Source: AG41 sp035943095
GTDB lineage: Bacteria; Gemmatimonadota; Gemmatimonadetes; Gemmatimonadales; GWC2-71-9
Assembly (NCBI GenBank): GCA_035943095.1
Contig: DASZCN010000004.1
Span: 1-29,400 of the forward strand
Length of the DNA stretch: 29,400 nucleotides
Direction: 5' to 3'
Numbering within the stretch: the first letter of the stretch is position 1; every line of letters starts with the position of its first letter. Below, piece after piece: positions 16,274-26,496 of the stretch. A program made the translations under genes and the position numbers. Under the pieces are notes generated by a model. It made no database searches, had not been told where the DNA came from, and saw only the letters and a program-made list of their open reading frames with translations.

Positions 16274-16606
16274 GGCGATCAGCCTCACTTCGCGACGGCT
16301 GTCCTGAAGAGCGGCGCCGCTCTGCACTTCAAGTTTGAGGCCCGGGCCGGTGCGCGAACCCCGGCGCTCGGTGATAACGGACCAGCGCCACAAGGGGTTA
16401 GCCCCGAGGCCTCGAGGCGGACACGCTCCAGTGGAACCCGTGGCTGCGTTGCGTACGCGCGTCAGCCCGCGGCGCCGCGGCCGCGCCCGGCCGCGGATCG
16501 TAGCGGATCGTGTAGCGAGCGAGCCGGGACGAGCGCTGTCTGACGACGGCCCCGGGTTTGCAGAATGAACGGCGACGGTCGCGACGACATTCGACTGACT
16601 GGAGTT
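16274..16606. other. Divergent intergenic region with hairpins
   Basis: Non-coding gap between the zinc-ribbon/glmS operon and the receiver-GGDEF gene. It holds a hairpin GGCGCT(c)GGT...ACCAGCGCC (16363-16389, 8-nt loop), a perfect 9-bp hairpin CCGCGGCCG/CGGCCGCGG (16475-16496, 4-nt loop), a 10-bp tandem repeat GCGGATCGTA/G just after it, and the sigma-54-like box at 16547. No convincing sigma-70 promoter or RNA gene was recognised. Confidence 0.5.
16547..16562 (+). promoter_or_regulatory. Possible sigma-54 promoter of the receiver-GGDEF gene
   Basis: CGGCCCCGGGTTTGCA keeps GG-N10-GC spacing and a perfect TTTGCA -12 box, but the -24 box is CGGCCC rather than TGGCAC. Predicted +1 is near 16573, which would exclude the ATG at 16565 and favour the start at 16607. 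In such GC-rich DNA a chance match is plausible. Confidence 0.4.
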
Positions 16607-17566
16607 ATGACTGAGCGATATTCACCAAGTGGACCGATGGCCGGCCTCCCGCTAGTGCTCCTCGCCGCTGATGGCCAGGACGCGACGCGCTGGCTCAAGG
16701 GCCTGCTCGAGGGCGCCGGCTATGCTGTGCTCCAGGAGCGTACGGCGCATCACGCGCTGGAGCGCGCGCGGAATACCGACCCCGACGTCCTACTGGTAGA
16801 CCAAGTCCTCCCGGACATGGCGGGCGTCGAGCTGTGCCGCGCATTGCGCGCCGATCCGCGCGTCTCGAGCAGCACGCCGATCCTTTTGTCGTTCCGCGAT
16901 CCCGCCGCGCGAGCGGAGCGGCTGGCCGCGTTGCGCGCGGGCGCCTGGGAGTGCATCGCGCCGCCGCACGACGCGGACGAGATCCTGCTCAAGATCGGCG
17001 CCTACGTGCACGCCAAGCTCGATGCCGATCGCGCTCGTTCCGAAGGCTTGCTGGATTTCGCCACTAGGCTGTACAACCGGCAGGGGCTCGCGCGCCGCGC
17101 TCGTGAGCTCGGCGCGCAGGCGTACCGTGAGCACGGCGCGCTTGCCTGCGTGGTCATCGCGCTCGACGTGGATGCGCCGAGCCCCGGCACGGCGCCCCCC
17201 GCCGGGGGGAGCCTCGCGCGCAGCGTACAGGCCTTGACCTCCGCGGCCCGGCTCTCCGACGCGATTGGACGGCTGAGCGGCACCGAGTTCGCCGTGATTG
17301 CTCCCGGAACCGACGCGACCGGAGCGCGCCGGCTCGCGGAGCGCCTCGCCGCTTCGCTCGCCAGCGCCACGGCCGGAGAGCCACCGGACGGCCGACCGGC
17401 CCTCCGGGTGCGCTGCGGATACGAGGCCGTCTCGAACGTCGGGTACGCGCCCATCGAGCCAGTGGATCTGCTGGTGCGAGCCGCGGCGGCAGTCCGCACG
17501 GGACGGGCGGACTCGGACGCGTGGTTGCGACGCTTCGAAGAGGGCGGCAGTCCCCCGTCGCTCTAG
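16607..17566 (+). CDS. Receiver domain plus degenerate GGDEF protein, possible c-di-GMP sensor
   Basis: 319 residues: a receiver domain (about 14-135) and a GGDEF-like domain (about 145-300). In the receiver the phospho-acceptor is present (Asp65 in LLVDQVLPD), but the acidic pair is reduced (LLAADGQD) and the conserved Lys near the end is replaced (ECIAPPHDA). In the GGDEF domain the active-site signature reads SGTEF (224-228), so diguanylate cyclase activity is unlikely, yet the inhibitory-site pattern RxxD-x5-GGDEF is kept as RLSD (215-218), which in other proteins binds c-di-GMP. The start at 16607 has GGAG just upstream, though the spacing is tight; ATGs at 16565 and 16637 are alternatives. 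It converges on the Wzc-like gene, sharing the stop tetranucleotide CTAG. Probable regulator of the polysaccharide locus. Confidence 0.8.
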   Translation: MTERYSPSGPMAGLPLVLLAADGQDATRWLKGLLEGAGYAVLQERTAHHALERARNTDPDVLLVDQVLPDMAGVELCRALRADPRVSSSTPILLSFRDPAARAERLAALRAGAWECIAPPHDADEILLKIGAYVHAKLDADRARSEGLLDFATRLYNRQGLARRARELGAQAYREHGALACVVIALDVDAPSPGTAPPAGGSLARSVQALTSAARLSDAIGRLSGTEFAVIAPGTDATGARRLAERLAASLASATAGEPPDGRPALRVRCGYEAVSNVGYAPIEPVDLLVRAAAAVRTGRADSDAWLRRFEEGGSPPSL

Positions 17567-20049
17567 ACCGGGACGCGCGGGTCCCCGGCGTCCTCGTCCT
17601 CAGCCTCGTACCCCGGCAGATAATAGGAATAGGAGCGGTAGGCCGCGCCTGACGGCACATCGTTCAGGATCGCGCCAAGCGTGCGAACCGGCAGCCGCTG
17701 CAGCACCTCGAGCTTGGCGGCGGTCACATCGCGGTGGCTGTAGCCCGTGCGGAGGACCACCACGAGGGTTCCGGTCAACGTGCCCAGAATCAACGGATCG
17801 ACCCCGGCAGCGAGCGGCGGACTGTCCACCAGCACCACGTCGTACCCGGAGCGCACTCCATTGACGAGCTCGCCCATGGCAGGCGATCCGAGCAGCTCCG
17901 GCGCATTGTACGCCCGGGTCCCACACCCGATCAGCGAGAGCGCCGGATAGGGCGTCGCCTGAATGATCCCGTCGAGCGGCGCCTCGCCGCGCAGGTAGTC
18001 GCTCAGTCCCGGGCGGCGGCGGCCGCCGAGCCGGCGGTGCAACACGCCGCGTCGGATGTCGCCATCGATCAACAGCGCGCGGTGGCCCCCATCCGCGAAC
18101 GTGTGGGCCAGGTTGGCGGCGAGGAATGACTTCCCGTCGCCCGCCCCGGGACTCGTGACGGTGATCAGTAGCGGCGCTCGACCGCCGTGGGCGTAGACGA
18201 GACTCAAGCACACGCCGCGCAGGGCTTCCACCACTTCGTGCACATCCTCGGGCGTGCGGCCGCCTCGACCCCCTTGGCGCCCGCGTCCCCCGCGCGGCAG
18301 CGTGTGCAGGTGTGGGACCGCCCCGAGAATCGCCAAGCCGAGCTCGCGCGACACCTGATCTGGGTAGCGCACCTTCGGATCCACGCGATCGAGCAGGACT
18401 GCGCCGAACACGCCGAGCCCCAGGCTCGCAGCGAAGCCGAGCAGGATCACTCGAGGCGCGGTGTTGCGGACCGGGCGCTGCGGCACGACGGCGTGATCGA
18501 GAATGCGCACGTCGGGCACCGTGCTCGCTTCGGCGAGCCTCGCCTCCTCGTACCGGGACTGCAGCGTGGTGTAGAGGTTCTCGGCGAGCGTCACACCCCG
18601 GCGCAGGCGAGCCTCCTCGATGGCGCGGGCCGGGATCGCTCGGAGGCTCCGCGAGTCGGCGTCGATCCGGCGGGACAACTCGGCGTCTCGTGCCCCGAGC
18701 TCGCCCACCAGCGTCTTGGCCAGCGCGGGAATGGTCTGCCGCTCGAGCGTGGCGATCTGGCCGACGAGGCGCTGCACCGGCGGATACACGTCCGAGTATC
18801 GATACCTCAGGGCGCGTAGCTCCGCTTGTTTGGAGCCGAGCTCCTGCAGCGCCTGCACCAGCTCCGGGTTCTGCTGCACCGAGCCGACCACCGCCAGCGC
18901 CTCCGCCGGCAAACCCGAATCGCCCTGTTGCGCAATCACACGCTGCAATGCTTCCCGGTCGCGGCGCGCCTGATCCCGCTCGAGCTGCGTGTTGAAGAAC
19001 GTCGAGAAGACGGGATCCTGCGCACCGCTCTGGGCGGTGGCGCCGGAAGCCGCGTTCACGGTGGACGGGGCGGCGGTGGGGGCCGGGCGGTCCTGGGGAA
19101 GCGTAATGGTTTGTATGCGGTAGCCCTCGAGCGCATTCTCGGCCTGTTGCAGGTTCTGGCGCGCCGACGCGAGCTGGTCGTCGAGAATCTTGGTCAGCTC
19201 GGCCAACTTTTGCCGCTTCATATCGGCGGCGACCGTGACATAGCGCTCCGAGATCGCGTTCACGACGGCCGCGATGCCCTCGGGCTGGTCCCCCTGCAGC
19301 TCCATGCGCAGGAAGTTCCCGTTCAGGTCCATGCGCACGTCGAGCGCGTCGGCCAGATGGCGTGCCGCGTCGCGCAACTGGGCCAGGGAGAACTCGATGG
19401 TCCGGCCAGCGGCGATGGTCCCAGCCGAAGGCGCCCAGAGTAACCCGAGCCGCACGCCGATGGAATCCCCCAACGTGCCGCGCTGCAGCTCGATCCCGTC
19501 GTCCGTGGCGAGCGTGTAACCCTTGCCGGTACCGTCGATCGTGAGCCGGTAGGCACCGGGCCGGTACTGCTCCGCCACGTGGAACCCGGTCAGGGCCGTG
19601 GCATCGTCGGGTGACTTGAGCGCGAGGAACATGCGCTGCTCACGTACCACATGGTCCAGCACGACATACGACTTGAGCAGATCCACCCAGGCCTCGGGCT
19701 CGAGCAGCTGCCCGGGACGGATCGGCCCGCGATCGGGGCCGTTGCGTTGATCGGGCTCATCGATCCAGATCGTCGCCTGCGCGACGTAGGCCGCTTTGAC
19801 GAACCGCGTCGCCACGACGCCCAAAGCCGTACCCACCACCGTCACCGCGACGATCAGCCACTTGAAGCGCAGCACGGCGGCGAGAACGCGGCGCCAGTCG
19901 AGGCCCCCCGCCCCCCCCTCCGGCTCGCCTCCTCCCCCGCCGAGCGCGGGCCCAAGGGGCGACTGGGGCATGGGAATGACGCCGTGCACACCAGGCTGTG
20001 GCCCCGGCGTGGAGACGGGCGAGTGGGCGGACAAATGACCGATGCTCAT
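17563..20049 (-). CDS. Wzc-like tyrosine-protein kinase / polysaccharide chain-length determinant
   Basis: 828-residue inner-membrane protein. N-terminal Pro/Gly-rich tail (1-50), first transmembrane helix (about 62-85, KWLIVAVTVVGTALGVVATRF), large periplasmic Wzz domain with coiled-coil (about 86-530, e.g. QNLQQAENALEGYRIQ), second helix (about 535-557, VILLGFAASLGLGVFGAVLL), then a cytoplasmic BY-kinase domain: Walker A SPGAGDGKS (633-641), Walker A' LLIDGD, Walker B VVLVDSPP, and a C-terminal tyrosine cluster YRSYSYYLPGY (about 804-814), the autophosphorylation tail. It controls polymer length and drives export with the Wza-like protein. It is divergent from the sigma-54 response regulator and overlaps the convergent receiver-GGDEF gene by 4 bp. 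Confidence 0.93.
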   Translation of the reverse strand: MSIGHLSAHSPVSTPGPQPGVHGVIPMPQSPLGPALGGGGGEPEGGAGGLDWRRVLAAVLRFKWLIVAVTVVGTALGVVATRFVKAAYVAQATIWIDEPDQRNGPDRGPIRPGQLLEPEAWVDLLKSYVVLDHVVREQRMFLALKSPDDATALTGFHVAEQYRPGAYRLTIDGTGKGYTLATDDGIELQRGTLGDSIGVRLGLLWAPSAGTIAAGRTIEFSLAQLRDAARHLADALDVRMDLNGNFLRMELQGDQPEGIAAVVNAISERYVTVAADMKRQKLAELTKILDDQLASARQNLQQAENALEGYRIQTITLPQDRPAPTAAPSTVNAASGATAQSGAQDPVFSTFFNTQLERDQARRDREALQRVIAQQGDSGLPAEALAVVGSVQQNPELVQALQELGSKQAELRALRYRYSDVYPPVQRLVGQIATLERQTIPALAKTLVGELGARDAELSRRIDADSRSLRAIPARAIEEARLRRGVTLAENLYTTLQSRYEEARLAEASTVPDVRILDHAVVPQRPVRNTAPRVILLGFAASLGLGVFGAVLLDRVDPKVRYPDQVSRELGLAILGAVPHLHTLPRGGRGRQGGRGGRTPEDVHEVVEALRGVCLSLVYAHGGRAPLLITVTSPGAGDGKSFLAANLAHTFADGGHRALLIDGDIRRGVLHRRLGGRRRPGLSDYLRGEAPLDGIIQATPYPALSLIGCGTRAYNAPELLGSPAMGELVNGVRSGYDVVLVDSPPLAAGVDPLILGTLTGTLVVVLRTGYSHRDVTAAKLEVLQRLPVRTLGAILNDVPSGAAYRSYSYYLPGYEAEDEDAGDPRVPV

Positions 20050-20346
20050 AGGGCGCGTACCTCCAATGGCGCGCGGCGTCGTGCCGAGATGCTACAGCTC
20101 GTGGGGGAGCGTGAGGCAAGTCCGATACCGTGCGACGCCAGCGCAGCACTCGCGGCCATGCCGCAATTCAGTGCAACCGAACGGGGCGACGGATGCACCT
20201 TGGTGCGAGCGGCCGGTGGAAACGGCAACCGCGTGACCGGGCGTTCGTGCCCATTTCATGCGGGAAAAACGGGCGCGCTGCGGGGTCGCGACAGTGTGGC
20301 CCGAAGTCTGCGTAAGGGGGGGCAACCGACTTCGAGGACGACTCCG
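20050..20346. other. Divergent intergenic region between wzc-like and sigma-54 regulator genes
   Basis: 297 bp without a supported gene. It must hold promoters for both directions. Besides the sigma-54-like box at 20297 there is a weaker GG-N10-GC match on the minus strand (CGGTATCGGACTTGCC, 20130-20115) facing the Wzc-like gene. No clear sigma-70 elements, terminators or repeats stand out. Confidence 0.45.
20297..20311 (+). promoter_or_regulatory. Possible sigma-54 promoter of the response regulator operon
   Basis: TGGCCCGAAGTCTGC keeps GG-N10-GC and most of the -24 box; the -12 is CTGC instead of TTGC. Predicted +1 near 20323 leaves a 24-nt leader containing GAGGA before the ATG at 20347. 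Plausible autoregulation by the encoded activator. Confidence 0.4.
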
Positions 20347-21989
<1,643 letters not shown>

Positions 21990-21993
<4 letters not shown>

Positions 21994-22817
21994 CGACCAG
22001 CACTGCTGAACGGCTCGACTGGCCCGTTGTCTCCATCGCGCGGGCGAGGCCCGTCCTCGCCCCCGCCCCGGCCCCCGAGCCGGAGCCGTCCGAGCTCGGC
22101 GCATGCCTCGCGGGCCCGAACGGCCTGGAGCTCGTGGTCGAGCTGGCCCATGACCTGCGCTCGCCCCTGACGTCGATCCTGTTCCTCGCCGAGGCATTGC
22201 AGCAGGGGCAGGGGGGGCCGGTGACCCCGGAGCAAGACCGGCAGCTCGGGCTCATCTACAGCGCGGCGTTCAGCCTGTGCGCCACCGCGAGCGACGTGCT
22301 CGAGCTGGCACGCGGCTCGAACCGCCTGGTCGATCGTGCCCCCGCCCCGTTCTCCGTGGCCGAGACGTTCGCCTCGGTTCGCAGCATGGTGCTGCCGATC
22401 GCCGAAGAGAAGGGTCTTGCCGTACGCCTGGTGCACCCCGTGCCCGAGCGGCGCGTGGGGCACGCGCGGGCGGTGTCACGCACGCTGCTCAACCTCGCCA
22501 CCAACGCCGTGAAGTTCACCGATAAGGGCTTCGTCGAGCTCACGGCGCGCCCGATCGGTGCCAACCGCCTGGAGTTCTCGGTGCGCGACACCGGCCCCGG
22601 GTTCGACCCGGCGCTGTTCGCGGCGCTGTACCAGCCGGTGCGGCCCCCGTCCGCCAACGGGAACGGGCGCCATCACTTCTCCGGCTCGGGGCTGGGCTTG
22701 GCCATCTGTTCCAAGCTGGTCCGCGCCATGGGCTCGGAGCTTCGCGTGGAGAGTCGGCCCAACGGGGGCAGCCGGTTCTTTTTCGAGATCGAGTGCCCGC
22801 CGGAGCGCATCGGTTAA
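21990..22817 (+). CDS. Soluble sensor histidine kinase
   Basis: 275 residues. A short Pro/Ala-rich N-terminus (1-45) leads to the dimerisation/phosphotransfer helix with His54 (ELAHDLRSPLTS), then an ATPase domain with N-box NLATNAVKFTDKG (about 169-181), G1 DTGPGFD and G2 GSGLGLAI. There is no transmembrane helix, PAS, GAF or other sensor domain, so the signal must come from a partner or from the helical core. It begins with GTG (21990) after a strong purine-rich site (GGGGGGGAGG) and overlaps the regulator gene by 4 bp, so it is the natural phospho-donor for that regulator. Its stop overlaps the next start (TAATG). Confidence 0.9.
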
Positions 22818-23728
22818 TGAGCCCGCGCATGACCTTGCCTCGCGGCGTGGCGGTGCATCAACAGGCGACGCCGGTTCGCTATGTCGCGACCGCTCCGCAT
22901 GCCGAAGTGGCACGGGCCGCTTCTACTGAGGCGACGCAGGCGGCGGCAGTTCACACGGCCGAACGCGGTCGCGCACGGACCTTGCCACGGATCCGGGCCA
23001 TGGCACAACCAATCACGTCATTCATCGAGGCCCGCCACACCCGACCGCAGCTGTCGTTGCTGCGCGTCGCGCCCTTCCGTCCCCGGGACCGGGAACGCCA
23101 GGGCCGGCGCCTGCTCAACTTCGCCGTCGCCGCCGTGGGGCTCGTGCTCGCGTTCCCGTTCCTGCTGGTGATCGCGGCGCTGATCAAGCTGACCTCTCGC
23201 GGGCCGGTCCTGTTCACCCAGACGCGCGTCGGTCTGGACCGCCGCTCGCTCTCCAACGCGGGCGGGAACACGCGCCGCCACACCGATCAGGGCGGGGAAC
23301 CGTTCACGATGTACAAGTTCCGCACGATGCGGCCGGCCCGGCCCGACGACCAGCAAACGTGGGCCAACCCGGACGATGCGCGGGTGACGCCCGTCGGCCG
23401 GGTGCTCCGCAAGTTCCGGCTCGATGAGCTCCCACAGCTGTTCAACGTCCTCAGGGGCGACATGAACATCGTGGGCCCGCGGCCGGAGCAGCCCACCATC
23501 TTCGTGTACCTGCGCGAGCAGATCGAGGGCTACCAGCGACGCCAGCGGGTCCGGCCGGGCATCACCGGCTGGGCACAGATCAATCAGGGGTACGACACAT
23601 CGGTGGACGACGTGCGCCGCAAAGTGAGCTACGACCTCGAGTACATCCGGCGCCAGTCGACACTCGAGGACTTGAGTATCATGCTTCGCACCGTGCCGGT
23701 GATGGTCCTGCGGCGCGGTGGGTGGTAA
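22817..23728 (+). CDS. Initiating sugar-phosphate transferase (bacterial sugar transferase, WbaP/Pss type)
   Basis: Transfers a sugar-1-phosphate from a UDP-sugar to undecaprenyl phosphate, the first step of polymer assembly at the inner membrane. 303 residues: a 95-residue basic N-terminal extension of no known fold, one membrane helix (about 99-124, NFAVAAVGLVLAFPFLLVIA) and the catalytic domain with FTMYKFRTMR, KFRLDELPQLFNVLRGDM (Asp203-Glu204 dyad), NIVGPRPEQP and VRPGITGWAQINQ. It lacks the multi-helix N-terminus of full WbaP, so it belongs to the monotopic small transferases. The ATG at 22817 overlaps the kinase stop; a later ATG at 23000 would remove most of the extension and cannot be excluded. 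Confidence 0.92.
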   Translation: MSPRMTLPRGVAVHQQATPVRYVATAPHAEVARAASTEATQAAAVHTAERGRARTLPRIRAMAQPITSFIEARHTRPQLSLLRVAPFRPRDRERQGRRLLNFAVAAVGLVLAFPFLLVIAALIKLTSRGPVLFTQTRVGLDRRSLSNAGGNTRRHTDQGGEPFTMYKFRTMRPARPDDQQTWANPDDARVTPVGRVLRKFRLDELPQLFNVLRGDMNIVGPRPEQPTIFVYLREQIEGYQRRQRVRPGITGWAQINQGYDTSVDDVRRKVSYDLEYIRRQSTLEDLSIMLRTVPVMVLRRGGW

Positions 23729-23741
23729 CGCTCCCCCTTTT

Positions 23742-24953
23742 CTAGCCGGCCCTCGCCTCGCCCCGGTCGCCCCGACGCGTCGGCTCCCACACCGCGGTCC
23801 GATCGCCGCGGAGCGCGAGCACCCAGGCGTGAAGCGCGGCGATCGTTCCCGAGACGAGATAGGCCGGTAGGGCCACGAGCCGCGGGAGCGGGCGGCCGTC
23901 GGGCCATGTCCAGCCCACGAGGGCGATGAGCGCGACGCTGCCGATCGCGACGAGCGTCGCCGCGGGCCACGCTGACTCGCCGCCGATCGCGAGTGCCACC
24001 AGGGCGGCCACTGCGCCAGCCAGCGACCAGGGCACGAGCCAGCGGCACAACTTGTGGCTGGCGAGACTCCACGCGAACCCACCGTAACGCGCCGGATTGA
24101 GCAGCGCCCTCATGTACCACAGCGTGCGCAGGCCGCGCGCCATCGTCCGGACCTTGCGCCGATACTCCTGGCGCAGTGACGCACTCCTCGGGATGTAGCA
24201 TACCGCTTCCGGTACGGACACCGCGCGGAGCCCCTGGCGGCGTGCGATCAGCGCGGCGGCAAAGTCACGACTCAGGTTCTCCGGCACGGCCTCCCGGTGC
24301 AGCGCCGCCCGAATCGCGTACAAGCATCCCGACGCGCCGACGATGCCGCCGACCCGCGTTTCGAGATCCCGCACCCACATCTCGTAGCCAACGTAGGTCC
24401 GCTCCCCTCGATTGGCGGCTCCGTCCAGGCGGTCCACGCTGACGTCGCGCCCGGAGGCGACGCCGACCGACCGGTCCGCGAGCGCCGCGACCAGCGCCCT
24501 CAGCGCCTGCGGATGGATCCGGACGGACGCGTCCGTATTGATGACGATATCGCCTACAAGCCGTGCTCTCGCGGCATTCTCGGCGGCCGTCTTGCCGCCG
24601 CGATGCGGCAGCCGTAGCAGCTCGACGCCCCGGCTCGCCCACCGAGCCACGATCTCGTCCGTACCGTCCGTCGACGCGTCCGACACCACGACGATCTGAC
24701 GTCGATCCGCGGGATAGTCGAGGCCCAAGACGCACTCGAGCGTATCGGCGATCACCGCGGCCTCGTTGTACACCGGAATGGTGATGCTCACGAACGGGAG
24801 GTCCCGCTCGGGCCCCGCGCGACCGGCCGGCCGGGCGGTGGGCCGCGCGAGGCTCAGGAGCTTGAGCAGGGCGGGATATCCGAGATACGAATAGAGCGGC
24901 AACGCCAGCGCACCGGCGAGGGCCGCATACTCGGTCACGGCCGCGTCCGTCAC
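23742..24953 (-). CDS. Membrane glycosyltransferase, family 2
   Basis: 403 residues. An N-terminal helix (about 8-28), a GT-A catalytic domain (about 50-280) with VSITIPVYNEAAVIADTLE, VVVSDASTDGTDEIV, GKTAAENAA and the metal-site NTDASVR, then three or four C-terminal hydrophobic helices (from about 300, e.g. LAGAVAALVALAIGG and LVAIGSVALIALVGW). It adds a sugar to the lipid-linked or growing glycan at the inner membrane; donor and linkage cannot be read. It starts with GTG at 24953, overlapping the GT4 stop by 4 bp (GTGA), and is the last gene of the minus-strand run 28852-23742. Confidence 0.9.
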   Translation of the reverse strand: MTDAAVTEYAALAGALALPLYSYLGYPALLKLLSLARPTARPAGRAGPERDLPFVSITIPVYNEAAVIADTLECVLGLDYPADRRQIVVVSDASTDGTDEIVARWASRGVELLRLPHRGGKTAAENAARARLVGDIVINTDASVRIHPQALRALVAALADRSVGVASGRDVSVDRLDGAANRGERTYVGYEMWVRDLETRVGGIVGASGCLYAIRAALHREAVPENLSRDFAAALIARRQGLRAVSVPEAVCYIPRSASLRQEYRRKVRTMARGLRTLWYMRALLNPARYGGFAWSLASHKLCRWLVPWSLAGAVAALVALAIGGESAWPAATLVAIGSVALIALVGWTWPDGRPLPRLVALPAYLVSGTIAALHAWVLALRGDRTAVWEPTRRGDRGEARAG

Positions 24954-26074
24954 GCCGGTACGAGGGCGTGCCCGGCGCCCGACGCGACGTGACGATAGAT
25001 CCGCTCGTAGCGCTCCGCCCAGGGCTCAGGTGCGAACTCCCGGCGCAACCGCTCGCCCGCTCGAGCTGCCCGCGCCTCCGCGACCGCCGGCGCCCGGTAC
25101 GCGGCACGGATGGCGGCCGCGAGCGCCGGGGGATGCTCCGTCGGCACCAGGACGGCCTCGTCCGCCGAGACCGTCTCCGGCACGCCGCCGACGCTCGTCG
25201 CGATCACCGGCACTCCGGCGGCCATCGCCTCGAGCAGCACGATCGGACTCCCTTCGGTGCGTGAGCTCAGCACGAACAGATCGAACGCCGCGAAGAGAGT
25301 GGCGGCGTCGCGGACGGCGCCGTGCCACCGCACTCTGCCGTTCGCCCGAGACCGACGCGCGCGCTCCTCGAGCCGCCGCCGCGCCACCCCGTCCCCAATG
25401 AACGACGCCGTGAGCGGCAGGTCGGCGACGTGATCGAGCGCATCGAGCAGCACGTCGGGTCCTTTTTCCTCGCTCAAGCGGCCGACCCATCCGATCACGA
25501 ACGTGTCGAGCGGGAGCCCGAGCGTGCGCCGCGCGTCGTCGCGGCTCCGGGCCGGCACGATGGGAGTCCAGGCATTGGGCACGACGTGGATGCGCTCCGC
25601 CGGCACACCGCTCCGCACCAGCCGCAGCTGCAACGGCCGCGAGACCACCACCACCGCATCGAACCGGCGGAAGGCGCGGGTTTGCGCCCACTCGTACACG
25701 TGGTTCTTCCAACCGCCGCCGGTGAAGCCGTGCACGGTCGTCACCGTGGGAATGCCGGCACTGCGGGCGACGCCTGCGTCGAGGACGTCGGGGCGATAGC
25801 CGTGCGAGTGGAGTACCGCCGGTTTGAGGCGAGCGCAAAGATCGGCGACGGCGCGACGCTCGCGGCGGTACCCTCGGTCCCCGGGCGCGAGTGGGTGCGT
25901 CACTACGCCCGCTTGCCTCAGCGGAGCGAGAAACGCGTCGTCTGCTCGTGGTCCAGTGAATACAACGGCGACGTGGACGTCATGGCCGGCAGCGTGCTGC
26001 TCCCGTGCGAGCCCCTGCACCACCCGCTCAATACCGCCCACGTCGGCGGGCGCCACGACATGCAGGATCACCAT
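24950..26074 (-). CDS. Glycosyltransferase family 4
   Basis: 374-residue GT-B enzyme. N-terminal half: VVAPADVGGIERVVQGLAR, HSHGYRPD, TTVHGFTGGG; C-terminal half: IGWVGRLSEEKGPDVLLDAL (phosphate-binding region), FIGDGVARR, VRWHGAVRDAATLFAAFDLF, the nucleotide-binding Glu pair in SSRTEGSPIVLLEAMA and GVPVIATSVGG. Retaining transfer from an NDP-sugar is expected. The start is uncertain: the ATG at 26074 gives the usual family N-terminus but no clear ribosome-binding site; a GTG at 26098 sits immediately after GGAG and would overlap acpS by 8 bp. Confidence 0.9.
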   Translation of the reverse strand: MVILHVVAPADVGGIERVVQGLAREQHAAGHDVHVAVVFTGPRADDAFLAPLRQAGVVTHPLAPGDRGYRRERRAVADLCARLKPAVLHSHGYRPDVLDAGVARSAGIPTVTTVHGFTGGGWKNHVYEWAQTRAFRRFDAVVVVSRPLQLRLVRSGVPAERIHVVPNAWTPIVPARSRDDARRTLGLPLDTFVIGWVGRLSEEKGPDVLLDALDHVADLPLTASFIGDGVARRRLEERARRSRANGRVRWHGAVRDAATLFAAFDLFVLSSRTEGSPIVLLEAMAAGVPVIATSVGGVPETVSADEAVLVPTEHPPALAAAIRAAYRAPAVAEARAARAGERLRREFAPEPWAERYERIYRHVASGAGHALVPA

Positions 26075-26090
26075 GGTGGGGAGACGGCGC

Positions 26091-26486
26091 TCATGCACCT
26101 CCGGTGTCTGGTCCTTCGAGCACCACTACCGCGGCCGCGACGCCCGAGTCGTGCGTGAGGCTGACGTGCGCGCTCCGCACCCCACGGCTGCGGGCGCGCT
26201 CCGCTATCACGCCGGTGAACCGCAGCTCCGGTGGGCCGCCATTCCTGCGGGTCACTTCGACCTCGTTCAGCGAGGCGCGCTCGAGCAGCCCGGCACCGAG
26301 CGCCTTGAAGCACGCCTCCTTGGCCGCGAACCGGGCCGCGAGGGCTTCGATCCGGTCGCGCCGATGGGCGCACTCGGCCAGCTCGTTCTCCGTGAACACC
26401 CGTCCCTCGAACCCTGCCCCGTTGGCGACGAGGGCGCGGGCGACGCGCTCCGTCTGCACGAGATCGACACCGACGCCCAGGACCAT
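26091..26486 (-). CDS. acpS: Holo-[acyl-carrier-protein] synthase
   Basis: Transfers 4'-phosphopantetheine from CoA to a serine of acyl carrier protein. 131 residues, the normal AcpS size. Motifs: GVGVDLVQTERV with the metal-ligand Asp, FTENELAEC, the second signature ARFAAKEACFKALG (Glu and Lys of the active site), and HVSLTHDSGVAAAVVV at the end. The ATG at 26486 gives the standard N-terminus and follows the previous stop by 10 bp. Being placed between a glycosyltransferase and an (alpha/alpha)-toroid-like gene is unusual; it may be the housekeeping copy or serve an acyl-modification step, and no acyl carrier protein gene is in view. Confidence 0.93.
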   Translation of the reverse strand: MVLGVGVDLVQTERVARALVANGAGFEGRVFTENELAECAHRRDRIEALAARFAAKEACFKALGAGLLERASLNEVEVTRRNGGPPELRFTGVIAERARSRGVRSAHVSLTHDSGVAAAVVVLEGPDTGGA

Positions 26487-26496
26487 GTGGCCGCCG

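Noticed and set aside
16330..16400. tRNA-like pattern on the minus strand (GGGGTTCGCGC with flanking stems)
   Set aside because: No acceptor stem or anticodon arm of correct spacing could be drawn; only an isolated hairpin remains.
20115..20130. Sigma-54-like site facing the Wzc-like gene (CGGTATCGGACTTGCC)
   Set aside because: The -12 half fits, but the -24 half matches only GG and A; expected often by chance in this composition.
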